Source: CAIMUS01 sp963708455 (GTDB taxonomy: Bacteria > Pseudomonadota > Gammaproteobacteria > Competibacterales > Competibacteraceae). From it: a stretch of 64,000 nucleotides of DNA. Positions within the stretch are counted from its first letter, which is position 1, and every line of letters starts with the position of its first letter. Location: assembly GCA_963708455.1 (NCBI GenBank), contig CAVPSQ010000009.1, forward strand, positions 1 through 64,000, given 5' to 3'. This document shows, in pieces, positions 7,295-18,119 of this stretch. Under the pieces are notes generated by a model. That model saw nothing but the letters and a program-made list of their open reading frames with translations, searched no databases and had not been told where the DNA came from. Made by a program: the position numbers and the translations under genes.

Positions 7295-10200
7295 CTATAC
7301 CGTAGGGGGCAAGTATCTTGCCCCGATTCTTGCGCCTCTTGCGCGATTAGGACCGCTGGGTTCCAGTTCATAATTGTCTGGATCATCCATAAATCTTAGC
7401 ACTATATCTGATTGTTCGCCGGTGAAGCGACCGTTGCTGTTCCACCAGGCCACCGCATCGACGAGATGACCCATGTCGCACCCTGATTCGGGATACCATG
7501 TGCCTGATTCTCCTGCAGGAAGGGGATTCCCGCTCTGGTCTCTCATGTATAAAACCTCGCGTGTATCCGGCCGGTATTTCCCCTGACTCTGCATCCTTGC
7601 TTTGACTTGTACACCGGTCGGCGAATCTCTATCCGGTGTCGGTCCGAGGTAGAGATCTCTTGGATCATCGACATATTTTTTGAATTCAGTTCCCCATTTA
7701 CTTATGAAGTAATTCCGACTAAATCCTTCACCGCCGCCACGTCCATATTTGGCCTTAGGACCTCTTCTCAGGCGTAAATACCTATATTTTACCATTTCTC
7801 CTATTTCGGTCACTTTTGCGATCAAATTGCTCCGTTCATTTCGGATCAGATCGTTTACTTCCACTGGTAAACTTCCTGCCACCGGCGCCGGTGTGGCAAG
7901 AGGATCGAGCGGGATCAGGCTATCCAATTTATCGGAGAGACGAAGCAATGCCTGATTTAATTCATCCACCGCTCTCGGATCGGGGGCTGCTGATTGATCC
8001 TGCACATTACGTATCATTCTGCGTGTTTCGCTTGCTAACTGCCCTGCCGCCGCGTAGTCGAGTTTTTGCTGATCTGTGCCGCTGTCTACGGCTGTCTGTA
8101 TCCGCTGCAAAAAAGCATCCACCGGCGTCGGGCTGGTCTGCAGAGTTAGTTCGAACTGATTACCGACCCGTTGGAAGAACAGGGAATGCGACGATCCATC
8201 GTCCGCTCGAAACTGCTTGCGCGGCGCCTCCCAACCACTGCCTGGCGCTGCCTTTTCCCCCTTTTTGTCCTGCTCCTTCTTCGCCGCATCCTGAATCGTC
8301 TTCTCCAACTCCGGTGTCTTCTTACCGCCTTCCTCCTTGACCGTGCCTTTCGGCGGTGCCTCGCCGGGCGCCGGCGGAGCCTTCTTGGCCGGCTTCGGCG
8401 GAGCGGCCGGGGTTTCTGGTGCTTTCGCCTTGTCGGTGGCCTCCTCCGGCACCTGGTCGGCGCTCTTGCCCTTGCCCTTGAGCGCGCCCGACCACTCGGC
8501 GCGGTTCTTGAGCGCCTCGCGTGCCCCTGATCCCTTCGGCCCTTCTTTCGGCATGGCGTCCTGGATCAGGCGCTCGGCGTCGATGTCCGAGGTCTTGAAT
8601 TCGAAGCTGGGCGGTTCCGGTTGGCCGAACGTGTAGTTCACGTTGGCCTGAAGGGCAAGGGTGGGGCCGACGTCCCACACCCATTCGCCGAGCCGCCAGG
8701 TCTTCTCCCAGACGGTAATCCACAGCGCCTCGATTTCCGCCCACGCCTGCAGGTCCCAGCTTCAGCTTCGCCGCGGCGGCCATGGTGGCGGTGCCGTTAA
8801 TGTTGTAGTTGCCGTCCCGGTAGGAAATGACCGGCAGGACCGAGATGGCGCCGTAGAGACCGGCGGTCCCAATCGCCTCGATGCCGCCGGTGAGCGAGCC
8901 GATGACCACGTCCAGCCCGAGTCCGGCGCCGAAGGCGACATACGCCTCGGCGTAGGCGGGGATAAACAACTCGCCGCTAATCTGGAACGAGGGCATGCCT
9001 TCGCCGCCGACCGTGTATTCCCCCTCGACCGTGATGTCGCGGAGCTGACCCGGTCCGATCCCGGCCCGGACGCCGGCGCGCAGGCGGATGACGGCGACCA
9101 GGATCGCCCACAGCGGGATGTTGCGACTGATGCTGAACAGCTCCTTGTCGGCTTTTTTTTCCGGGAAGAGCTGGATGGGTTCGGTGACGGTGATGGCGCC
9201 GTGCAGTTTGGTCTCGCCCTCCGGCAGGATATCCACCTTGAGGGTGCCGGCAAGAAAATCCGTGAGCCGGGCGGTCACGGCGCCACCGCCGTAGACGGCG
9301 AGATCGCCCTTTTCGGTCTGGGCCAGGCCCAGCGTGACGTCGCCCTTGACCTTGCCGCTGTCCCGCTCGTAACCGAGCTTGGTCTCGCCCTTCCAGAGCT
9401 TGTTTCGATAGGCGACATGCAGGTTGCCGGTGATGCCGGCGAGCTTCTTGCTGGCGACGGGGACGTCAACCTCGCCCTCCAGTTCACCGTTCTTATAGTC
9501 GATACGGGCCGTGACCGCATCCAGGCCCGGAACGCTGACGGTGACATCCGCCCCCAAATCCAGCTTACCCTTGTCGTAAGCGCCGCGCAGTGTGCCGCGA
9601 CCGACGCTGGCGAATTCGACGCCAACCTCTCCCCGGAAGCTAACGTCGCCCTTCTCATTGATACCGGCGGTAATCGACCCGCTCTTTACCGGCAAGGACG
9701 CTGGGAATTGCTTCGCGCTAACCGTGGCTTCGCCCCAGAGTTTGCCGCTCTTGTAACCGAGCTTGCCTTTCACCGGCTCAATCGCCGGGATATTGATGAG
9801 CAACTCGCCGGTTCCCTCGACATGATCCTTACTAATCTGGCCGCTGAGAGTGGCTTCGCCGAGCTCCCGATAGACCAGTCGCAAGCCGGTGATGGCGCCC
9901 GAAAGCATGCCATTGCGCATGATGATTTGAATCGAGCCTTCGGGCACACTCAGGCCGGGGATCGGTGGCGCGATCTTCGCGGCGGGAACCGTCACGTCGG
10001 CAGTGAGATTCCCTTGCTCGATCTTGAGGCCAGCGCTGACGCCGGCGAGAAACTCCTGGGTGATTTCGACCTTGCCGCCGCCTTCGGGCATGCCATCCTT
10101 GAATCCCAGATTGAAATCGCCTTTGGCAAGACCGGCGTAGACCAGGTTGGCATTGACGCTGCCCGACAGTTTGCCCTGCCCAAGGGTGAGCTGGCCGCCA

Positions 10201-11430
10201 CCTTCCACCGACAGCTTGGGCAGACCCGGGAGGCTTCAGCTTGTCGGCGGAGACCGCCAGCGTTGCCGTGACCTGCTGGTCGGTGCCCACCGTCAAATCC
10301 AGTGTCGGCTCGTTCAGGGCGCCGATCTTGACCGGCAACTTGGCGCGTCCCTTAAACTCGGCTTTACCGGTTGCATCGACGGCGACCTTGACGCCGGCCG
10401 GGTCTCCCTGGACAAACGGCACGCTGATATCGGCTTCCAATTCGCCCGTCTTGCTGGCCGGCCGGTAGAGAAACCGCTTGAGTTTGAGGCCGGGCACGGT
10501 CGGCGGTTTGGTAGTCAGGTCGATGCCAGCGCCGCGGCCACGCCCTGAAAGTTCCGCCGCCTTGATGAGGATGCCAGTCCCTAACTTGATCTCCAGATCG
10601 CCGGCTCCCGCCTCACCCTCGGGTTCGGGTGGAGGTCCAGGCGGCGCCGGCGTCCCATCAGCACGGCGGATGGCGCCGGTCGCGTTGCCGGCTTCGGAAC
10701 CAGGTTGTTCGCTGGCCGCTCCGCGCACCAGGCGGTTAGCCGTCTCGTCGGCCTCCCGTTCCAGCGGGTCGTCGGGCGAACCGACGAGCAGCTTGCGCTT
10801 GATCAGGGGCGGCGCCGCACCCTGCTGCACCGTATGTGTGAGCTCGTGGGCCAGCAGATGCCGCCCCTCCCCGGTTTGCGGCTGGTAACGACCATGCCCG
10901 AAGTACAGGTCGCGGCCGCTGGTAAACGCCTGCGCCCCCAGCGCCCGCGCGGCGTCGCCCGCCCCGGTGTCGGTATGCAGACGCACGCCGCCCAGATCGT
11001 GGCCGAGGCCGCTGCCCAGTGGCTCCCGCAGCGTCTGGTCCAGCGCCTGACCCTGACCCCGGGAGCGTTCGATATAGTTCTCCACCGCCGGCGGCGCCGT
11101 CCCCGCCCCGTCACGAGCCTGCACCACCGTATCGCTGGCGAGCAGGCGCTGCACAGCGGCATTGCCCAAGTGGCGCTGGAGTTGGTTAACGGCCCCGGCG
11201 CGCAGTGTTTGATGTCGGGACTCGCGCAGCGCCGGCTCCCTGAGTACCGACAGCGATGCGGCTGGATCGGGTCGTGGCGGTGGCGCGGCGGCGCGGCGGC
11301 GCGGCAGTTCCATTGAGGTAGCCGGTTCGCCGAAGGTTTCCTGCCGGGCTGGCTCATGGCGCGGCTCGACTGCAAATTCCGGCGAGCGCGCTGGAGCGGC
11401 GGGGAGTTTATCAGCGTTCTTATCGGCCAT
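7295..11430 (-). CDS. Large DUF4157 eCIS effector with GH-E-like nuclease C-terminus
   Basis: The reconstructed gene encodes about 1,380 residues. The N-terminus is disordered, with LQRHLGNAAVQRLL, then the DUF4157 domain (GGVRLHTDTGAGDAARALGA and the metalloprotease-like box HELTHTVQQG). A long central region of repeated amphipathic beta strands follows, then an Ala/Pro/Lys linker. The C-terminal ~120 residues contain CDMGHLVDAVAWWN, FMDDPDNYELEP and NRARGAR, resembling GH-E type HNH/Endo VII toxin nucleases. DUF4157 marks proteins loaded into eCIS particles. Two one-base frame changes are needed, near 10230 and near 8755. The toxin tip is AT-richer than the rest, as expected for an exchangeable cassette. 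Confidence 0.8.
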
Positions 11431-11460
11431 CCGTTTCGTACCCCACGCCGCCGGGAGCCG

Positions 11461-12317
11461 TCAGCCAGCCGCCACCGCGACCGGTGGCCACCCCTGTTCG
11501 GGGGCGCCGCCAGGGGGGGCCGGGTGCAAAGCGGCGATAATTGCCGCGACTTCGCCAAGATAAGTCGTCTGCGGCAGTGACTGTCCCCCTTTCCCAATGG
11601 CGGCATTGCCGCGCTCCAGCGGATTGCCATGCTCCAGCCGCGCCCGGTTCCAGCCGGCGGCGACCGCGCGCCAACGCTCGGGTGGCAACGCCAGCCTGCG
11701 ACCGTCGCCAGGCGCGCATAGACGTTCAGCAGGAAATCGTAGTAGGCATCGACGCTGAACCGGCTGCCCGCCTCCGCCGCCTCCACTCGGGCATTCCAGC
11801 ACTGCACGACCTGTTCATAGATGTCCCGCTGGACCACAAAGTCCTGCATCTGCTCGCGCCAGGCGGCCACATCCATGCGCGACAGCTTCCAGGCGCCAGT
11901 CGGACACATCACATCATCGCGCAGCGCCACCACGCCGTGGTCCAGATAGGCGGGGTAGGTCTGGCAGACGTGCGGCCGGTGGGCGTGGATACCACAGCGC
12001 CCACCCCCACCCGGCAACTCAACCAGGAACACGCACGGCCGGTGAGGGCGCTCGTCCGCGATCTTGTCCAGGGCGATATCGAAACGCGCATCGCCCTGAT
12101 CCAACCGGAACGATCCCGCGGCGTCGGGCCGCGCCGCATAGTGGATCAGGAATTGCTGCGGCGCTAGGCGCAGGCCCGTGGCGATCGTCCACACGTCATA
12201 GCCGGTCACGGTGACGGTGTATTCGTGACAGCAGCGGGCGCTGCAGGTGGCGCAGGCCGACACGGCACCGTTCAAATTCGGCGCCGGGCGCTCAGTCGGC
12301 GGGCCGCGATCCGGCAT
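11461..12317 (-). CDS. YkgJ-like cysteine-cluster protein 1 (frameshifted)
   Basis: The protein begins with CATCSARCCHEYTVTVTGYD and later has PHVCQTYPAYLD and DDVMCPTG, the spaced cysteines of the YkgJ family (zinc- or iron-sulfur-binding, function unknown). A frame change near 11695 joins it to a C-terminal tail ending at 11461 (HGNPLERGNAAIGKGGQ). It overlaps the end of its paralogue at 12292 by 26 bases and is followed 30 bases later by the effector gene. Its place inside the accessory part of the eCIS operon suggests a role in effector maturation or modification, which is inference. Confidence 0.7.
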
Positions 12318-12903
12318 ACCAGTTTTCGACATAATCGCAGAACTCGTGGAAGCCAAACTCACGCCCGGCGCTGTCCCAGACCCGGCGGTTCCAGACCGCG
12401 AGCAGTTCCCGGTAATCCGCCCGGTGGCATTCATAGTCATCGCTCCTTTGCCGCTCCTGCTCGATGTCCAGTTCGCTCACCGACCAGGTTCGCCAGCACC
12501 CCTGAGGATCGTTGATGATCCGGGCCAGGCCGTCGTGGAAATAGGCCGGATACAGCCGGCACTGGTCGGGACGCAGTTCGCCGAGACCGCAGCGGTGTGC
12601 CCCATCGTTGGTCTTGACCAGAAATACGCAGCCGCCGTGGTGGCGCGGCTCGGCGGATTTGGCCAGCGCCAATTCGTAGCGCGCCCCGCTCGGGTCGAGC
12701 ACGAAGCTGTCCTCGCTGCCCGCCTCCGCCTCGACATAGGCGGCGAAACGCGCGGGCGGCAAGTCCAGCGTGTGGGCGATGCGCCACAGGTCATGACCAG
12801 TGAGCGATACGCGATAGTGGTAACAGCAAGTCCGCGCCGCACAGGCGGCGCAGATTGCGTCTTTATTGACACCCCGGTTGCCCATCGCTGGCTTTCTCCT
12901 CAC
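12292..12903 (-). CDS. YkgJ-like cysteine-cluster protein 2
   Basis: An intact 203-residue protein with CAACAARTCCYHYRVSLTG at the N-terminus, then GCVFLVKTNDGAHRCGLG and RPDQCRLYPAYF. The Cys pattern (CxxCxxxxCC...C...C) is typical of YkgJ proteins that bind a metal or Fe-S cluster. It is a tandem paralogue of the next gene in the operon. A start six codons in (12885) is also possible. The function in this operon is unknown. Confidence 0.8.
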   Translation of the reverse strand: MRRKPAMGNRGVNKDAICAACAARTCCYHYRVSLTGHDLWRIAHTLDLPPARFAAYVEAEAGSEDSFVLDPSGARYELALAKSAEPRHHGGCVFLVKTNDGAHRCGLGELRPDQCRLYPAYFHDGLARIINDPQGCWRTWSVSELDIEQERQRSDDYECHRADYRELLAVWNRRVWDSAGREFGFHEFCDYVENWYAGSRPAD

Positions 12904-12922
12904 GCCCCGAGCAAAACCAGCT

Positions 12923-15843
12923 TTACGCTGGCCGCCGCCGCCACAGAATGAAGAGAAGGATCAGCACTACGAGCAAGCCGAGGAGGTAAATCCACCCGTT
13001 GAGGGGGCGTTCCGGTTCGGCGACTGAGATCGAGGGCGCCGCAACGCTTCCGACCGAGACGGCGACCCGCGGCTCGCTCTCCTTGGCGTATTGAACGACC
13101 TGTTCGTAGGCGCCGTCGTAGGTGTCCTGCAGCGTGCCGATTGCCTGAGCGTCAGTCAGCGCAACGGCTATTTCACTGGCGCGACCGACGCCGAACCAGT
13201 TGCCCTGCTCATCCCGGGGTTCGATGCGGACTACCTTTCGTTGGAAACCGGCAGGAGCGGGCTCCTGGATTGCTTTCAGGACAGCGGGGCTGTAGAACGG
13301 GTTGGGGCGCAATTCGGCGATGGCTACCGCTTTTTGAACCAGATTCGGAGCGAGCACAACATCGGCAAAGGCGTCGAGTAAATACTCCCGTTGGAAACAC
13401 TCGCGCTTCTTCGTGGTCCCGGCAAGATTTACGATAACGCTATAGGGACCCTGGTACAGGACTTTGTTGATTTTCGCCTGATAGACAAGCGGTTTCACCA
13501 CCTCGCCTGTGACCTGCGCTGAGTGAGTGTCCGAACGGTTGGGAAGTTGCGGCTTTGACAGGAGTCGCTTCGATCTTCTGCAGGTCGAGCGCGGCAGTCT
13601 CGCGCGAGAAATCGAAGTTCCGGTCCTGGAGCCTGAGAAGGGCATACGCTTTCGTCGCGGCCGGGGAAGCCTGCAAATCGGGGTTGTTCGGAACCCGTTT
13701 CAGCAATTCCGGCGACACGGGGGTCGTTGCCAGGAAGTTTGTCCAGGAGGCCTTCGGCCGCAACACCTGCGCGGAAACCTGGATACTGTCGGCCAGGATA
13801 ACATCGTCCCCCGGCCGCAGTGTGAACAGGCCCTCTTTGAGCACGCCCGGCAGCGTGAATGATGGTTTCGGTTGGTAGGTATCCTGGCCGAAGACCTGAT
13901 ACAGGTACGTAGTCGGCGCCGCCCCCATAACCCGGAGGGTCCACAGCCCCGAACCGGCGTCGCCGCGGAGAAGGTCGCCGCGCACGACGTAGCTGTTGTA
14001 GTTTTCGCCACTGATGAATGAAACGTCATTCGAGCCGGTTGCGCTCGCCGGTGTGATCGTCTGCCCGGTCGGTGTTTGCAGCGTAACGGAGACGGCTTGC
14101 GAGCCGTGCCGATAACGGCCAGTGCACCGAGAACAACAGTTGCTGAGTTGATCCGGTCACGCAGACGTCATGGCTCCTGGTCTGGCCGGCCGTGATTGAC
14201 GCCTCGGGATCGAGAAAGGTCTGCAAGTCGAGCGCTTCGCCCAGCGCCTTGATGAATTCTTTCTGCAGGTCATTGGGGCTGGTTATGTCGGCTGGAAAGC
14301 GGCGTCCCCCCGACTTCGCAGCGACCTGCTGGAAAGTCGCCTGCCAAGTTTCGTAAGTCGAGCCGTAAGGGATGGTAAAGAACGGTATGTTTGCATCCTG
14401 AAACTCGGAAGAGTTGTACCAGTCTTGCGGTGTCGCCTTCGGTGCCGCACTGTCGCAGTTATGCTGACCGTCCCCGAACATGAAGACGGCGGCTCGCTCG
14501 TTGGCGGGACGCTCCTTCAGCATATTAAACACACGGCGGATTCCTTCGGCCATCGGCGTAAGTGCATAGACATCGGCAGGCTTGATGAGCTGCGGTTTTC
14601 CCCGCGCGAAGTCGAAATGATCTTTGAAAACGTCGAGTTCGTTCTCGATCACACGTGGGTTGATAAATTCCTGACTGGACGGACAAGCTCCGGCCGCATT
14701 CGGATAGCTATATAGGCTGAGCTTTGCTTTAGGCAGCAACTCTCGGTACGTTTCAGCCAATTGATTGGCCGCAACGCGGGCAAACCGAACTTTTTGCTGT
14801 TCGACGTCGGTGGTCCAGTTAACTATTTCGATCATCCAGCATGCTGCCGGAAAGATCGAACAGGATCGCGGAATTCAGGAGAATACCTGAGCCGTTCAGA
14901 TTCAGTTCGAGGGTGCCTAGCAGTCGTGGTCAGATCGATCTCCTTCGGCGCCGGCGCCGACCCAAGCACTGTCGGTTGGAAGGCGATCTGGCGGGTATAG
15001 GTTTCCATCGGCTTGACCGCGTTCCGACGTCGAGAAGAATCCGGTCAGAAACTTGAAGGCGTTGGTACCGCTCCATGTCGTCGGACTGACCCCATCGATC
15101 TCCAGAGGACCGGTTCCGACGTTGGTGAATTCATAGATCTGGTCCGGTCGGTAGGCGTCGGCGAGGTTAATGTGTACCTCGCCGAAATCGAGCGTCTTGA
15201 CCGCAGGAAAATTGATAAAGGTGGCGAAGTTGGTCAGGTCTGCCTGCGGCGCAATCAGTCGGGGTCGGGTGACCTGAGCGGTCAGAGTGTCCTCCACCGT
15301 GGTGGCATCGGCGCCATCGCCCTCGGTCCGGAAACCAAGATAGGTGATTGCCCCAGCAGCGAGTGGTTGGGCTCGCACTGACCACTCCAGCGCCGGATAG
15401 TTGTAGCTACTGTTCAGCTTGACCCGGAGCTTTATCAAGCGGAAGCCAGCTTGAGGAACGGCGCTGCCCGTCAACGTCGGGGTCAGGTCGCGCGCCCGAA
15501 CCTCGAATACTGTGTCAGTGGTGACATTGTTTTGCAATGACTGATTGCCAGAGAAGGTTCCTGCCGTTGCGAAGTTCTCCGGATCATAGTTGGGGTTCAA
15601 AACAACGGGAGCGAGCTGAAAGACTAGCTCGCTAGCCGCATCGTTCACGATCAGGTTGGCGATAACCATGCGGTTCGCCGCCGGCGCCCCCGCTGGGGTC
15701 GAAAACTTGAACAGTTCGACGGGGACGGCGCCTGCAACCTGGCTTTGCACAACCGTCTGCGCTCGAGCGGGTGACAAAGGGAAAGTGGCCACACAAACGA
15801 GCACCGTCAATAGCAGGTAACGGATTAACGAAATAGAAAACAT
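12923..15843 (-). CDS. Membrane-anchored von Willebrand A protein (multiply frameshifted)
   Basis: The reconstruction gives about 970 residues. It starts with a signal peptide (LLLTVLVCVATFPLSPARAQ), then a beta-rich region and an ASH/choice-of-anchor-like segment (LDFGEVHINLADAYRPDQ). The vWA domain has AILFDLSGSM (MIDAS DxSxS) and VFMFGDGQHN. A second beta-rich region follows, and the protein ends in a transmembrane helix (YLLGLLVVLILLFILW) with an RRR tail. The start at 15843 has GGGAG 7 bases upstream. Frame changes are needed near 15035, 14920, 14840, 14110 and 13520. The MIDAS suggests cation-dependent binding; it could anchor or display the particle at the cell envelope (inference). 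Confidence 0.7.
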
Positions 15844-15856
15844 GGAAATCTCCCAC

Positions 15857-17341
15857 TCAGTCATCGTAGGCAAATGAAATTTCGTCGAAGTCGCCCCGAA
15901 CTCCAGGCGCAGCGTAACGGGTTGATTGACAAGCCAAGCCGCCGGCGGACCGGCATGGTGAATTGCACGCGTTGCAGGCTCGATGCATCGGCCAACGCGA
16001 TGATCGTCGAGGCAACGGCGTCGACAAACGTCGGTATCACGCCGGCCGCGTTCAACCGGATGGTGGTTCCGGCGGCCTGTGACCCCGGAGAAATCGATGG
16101 ATTACGAATATTGGTACCGCGGATGATAACGATCGCATTGGACGATTGTGCGCTAACGTTGGTGCCAACGATGTCAACGTCTACCGTCACCGTGAAGGTG
16201 GGGCGCGCTGGTCTCCGTGATGCCACCGACGGTTACCGTGATCGGCCCAGTGGTCGCGCCGGTGGGAACGGTGGCGGTAATCTGGGTAGCGGAATCAACA
16301 GACACCACGGTTGCTGCGGTTCCGCCGAAGGCTACGATAGCGCCGGCGGCAAAGCCGGTACCGTCAATGGTGACCGACGTCCCCACCGGACCGCTGGTCG
16401 GCGTGAAGCTGGTGATGCTCACGACGATGGCCGCAGTCACCGTCACCGTCAGCGTGGCACTGATGGCGCCAACCACTGCAGTGATGACAGCCGAGCCCGA
16501 TGTTACGGCGTTCACTACGCCCACCGTTGATACTGTAGCAACCGGCATGTTGGAACTCGACCACAGCAGTCCGTCGCCGGCCGGCTGAGCGGCCGGTCAG
16601 GTCCGGTGTCGAAGTGGCCTGTGGCGGTCAGGGTCGCCGTATTGCCGACGGTCAGCGACAGCGGGCCTGGTGGAGAGAGCGTGATACCCGTCAACGTCGC
16701 CGGGGATGGCCCACCGGACAGCAGTGCTCGGACATCGTCGGAGAGGATCTCCAGGCGCACGCCGCCGCGCCCGCTGGTGTTGGTCACGTTGCTATTGCTC
16801 ATCGCCGCCGTGAAATCGACATCGGCAAGCACGATGAACGGGTTGCCGCTCGGCGGGTCTGCCGGAGCCGGCGCGGTTCTGCGCAGGCGGACGACGGCCT
16901 GCTCGACCCAGCCGGTCGTTGCCGGGCACCAGGACGCCAGCACCACCGGCCGAGCCAGTGCCGGAGTCACGCTGCGCCTCCGCGAACTCCAGCGTCACCT
17001 GTACCGTGTCGCCAGCGGTGAAACCGAAGGACGCCGTGGACAGGTCCAGCGTCACGGCGTTGGCCAGATGTACCTCATAGGCCACGCGCTGCGCGTCATC
17101 GCCGATCAGCGCCGTGCCCGGCGAGACGGTGATGCTGGCGCCGCTAGCCGTCACCTGTAGCGGTGTCATCGCGTCGTCGGTGTAGAGCCGGCCGGGCTTG
17201 AATAACAGGTAGTTCAGATAGCGCCGGGCGGCGAAGTGGAAACGCTGGTCCAGGGTGAAATCCGCCTTCCTTCAGAAAAAGCCCATTGAAATACCGGACG
17301 CGGGTGTAGTCAGCGATGTCGACTCTGTGCTCGCCTGCCAT
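15857..17341 (-). CDS. Ig-like/IPT-domain eCIS baseplate or receptor-binding protein (frameshifted)
   Basis: About 495 residues after reconstruction. The N-terminus RVRYFNGLFLKEG and HFAARRYLNYLL resembles the conserved entry segment of eCIS tail-fibre/baseplate-associated proteins. A jelly-roll-like part follows, then a bacterial Ig-like (BIG_2) domain (ITLSPPGPLSLTVGNTATL ... GVVNAVTSGSAVITA). Next comes an IPT/TIG domain (SFTPTSGPVGTSVTIDGTGF), a beta-rich C-terminal part and the end DEISFAYDD. Frame changes occur near 17260, 16920, 16590, 16205 and 15900. Immediately after tail protein I, it is the best candidate for a fibre or receptor binder; Ig-like folds are common in such roles. Confidence 0.65.
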
Positions 17342-17355
17342 GTGATTGCTCCCCT

Positions 17356-18117
17356 TCAATCGATGGGCCGGGCGCCGCGGCTCGGCCAGATCAAGGTATC
17401 CCACTCAACCGTGGAGTACTCGCCGACCACGATGCCCGGCAAGTCATAGACGGCTTCATAATCAGTATGGGCTGGTTTCTCCAGATCGAGAATTTCCCGC
17501 ACATTGCCGCTCAGAAAACGCAGAAACTCAAAATCAAAACGGCGCGGATTGGGTTCACCGGTCTCACGGTAGCCATAAGGAATCTCCACCCGAAACAGAT
17601 GCGGCAACCCCCCGACAGTGGTATCCACATCAACCGTGGCGCGTACTCCCACCTGGATGCCCAATTCTTCCCTAATGCGCACCGGCGACTCGACGAAGAT
17701 CTCCAGAATCCGGGCGATACCCTCCAGCGTACCCCGCAGCTTGTACAGCGGCACGATACCGGCGATTAACCGCCGCTTCTTGGCCTCGGGCCAGTGCTGC
17801 CGGAGGCTGAGTGACACCCAACTCGCCAGATAGGGCAGGAAATCGTCGTCGAAGAATCTCGTCGCGCCACTGCTATCCGCCGAGCCGGCGGGCGCCTCCA
17901 GGGGGTCGCTGTAGCGCCCGATCCCATCCAGCAACCGCTCCAGCCCGGGCACGGCTTCCGTGCGCCCCGGCGAGAACACGCGCAGCGGCGCGTTCTCCAT
18001 CCCCGCCATCATGGCCTCGAACAAGGCGATGAGGCGTGCCAGCACGCCATCCGGCGCATCCAGATAGACCGGCGGCAGATAGCTCGCATAGGGCGGGCGG
18101 GTTACGACGTTGTTCAT
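17356..18117 (-). CDS. Phage tail protein I-like baseplate component
   Basis: A 253-residue protein with the family hallmarks: YLPPVYLD near the start, LIALFEAMMAGMENAP, LPYLASWVSLSL and YKLRGTLEGIARIL. Its role in phages is to join the baseplate wedge to tail fibres. The ATG follows the stop of the upstream J protein by two bases, so the two are co-translated. The frame is intact. Confidence 0.85.
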   Translation of the reverse strand: MNNVVTRPPYASYLPPVYLDAPDGVLARLIALFEAMMAGMENAPLRVFSPGRTEAVPGLERLLDGIGRYSDPLEAPAGSADSSGATRFFDDDFLPYLASWVSLSLRQHWPEAKKRRLIAGIVPLYKLRGTLEGIARILEIFVESPVRIREELGIQVGVRATVDVDTTVGGLPHLFRVEIPYGYRETGEPNPRRFDFEFLRFLSGNVREILDLEKPAHTDYEAVYDLPGIVVGEYSTVEWDTLIWPSRGARPID

Positions 18118-18119
18118 GC

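Noticed and set aside
8661..10271. A 536-codon plus-strand frame opposite the DUF4157 effector
   Set aside because: No motif, and the minus strand encodes the well-patterned beta-rich carrier domain, so this is a coding shadow.
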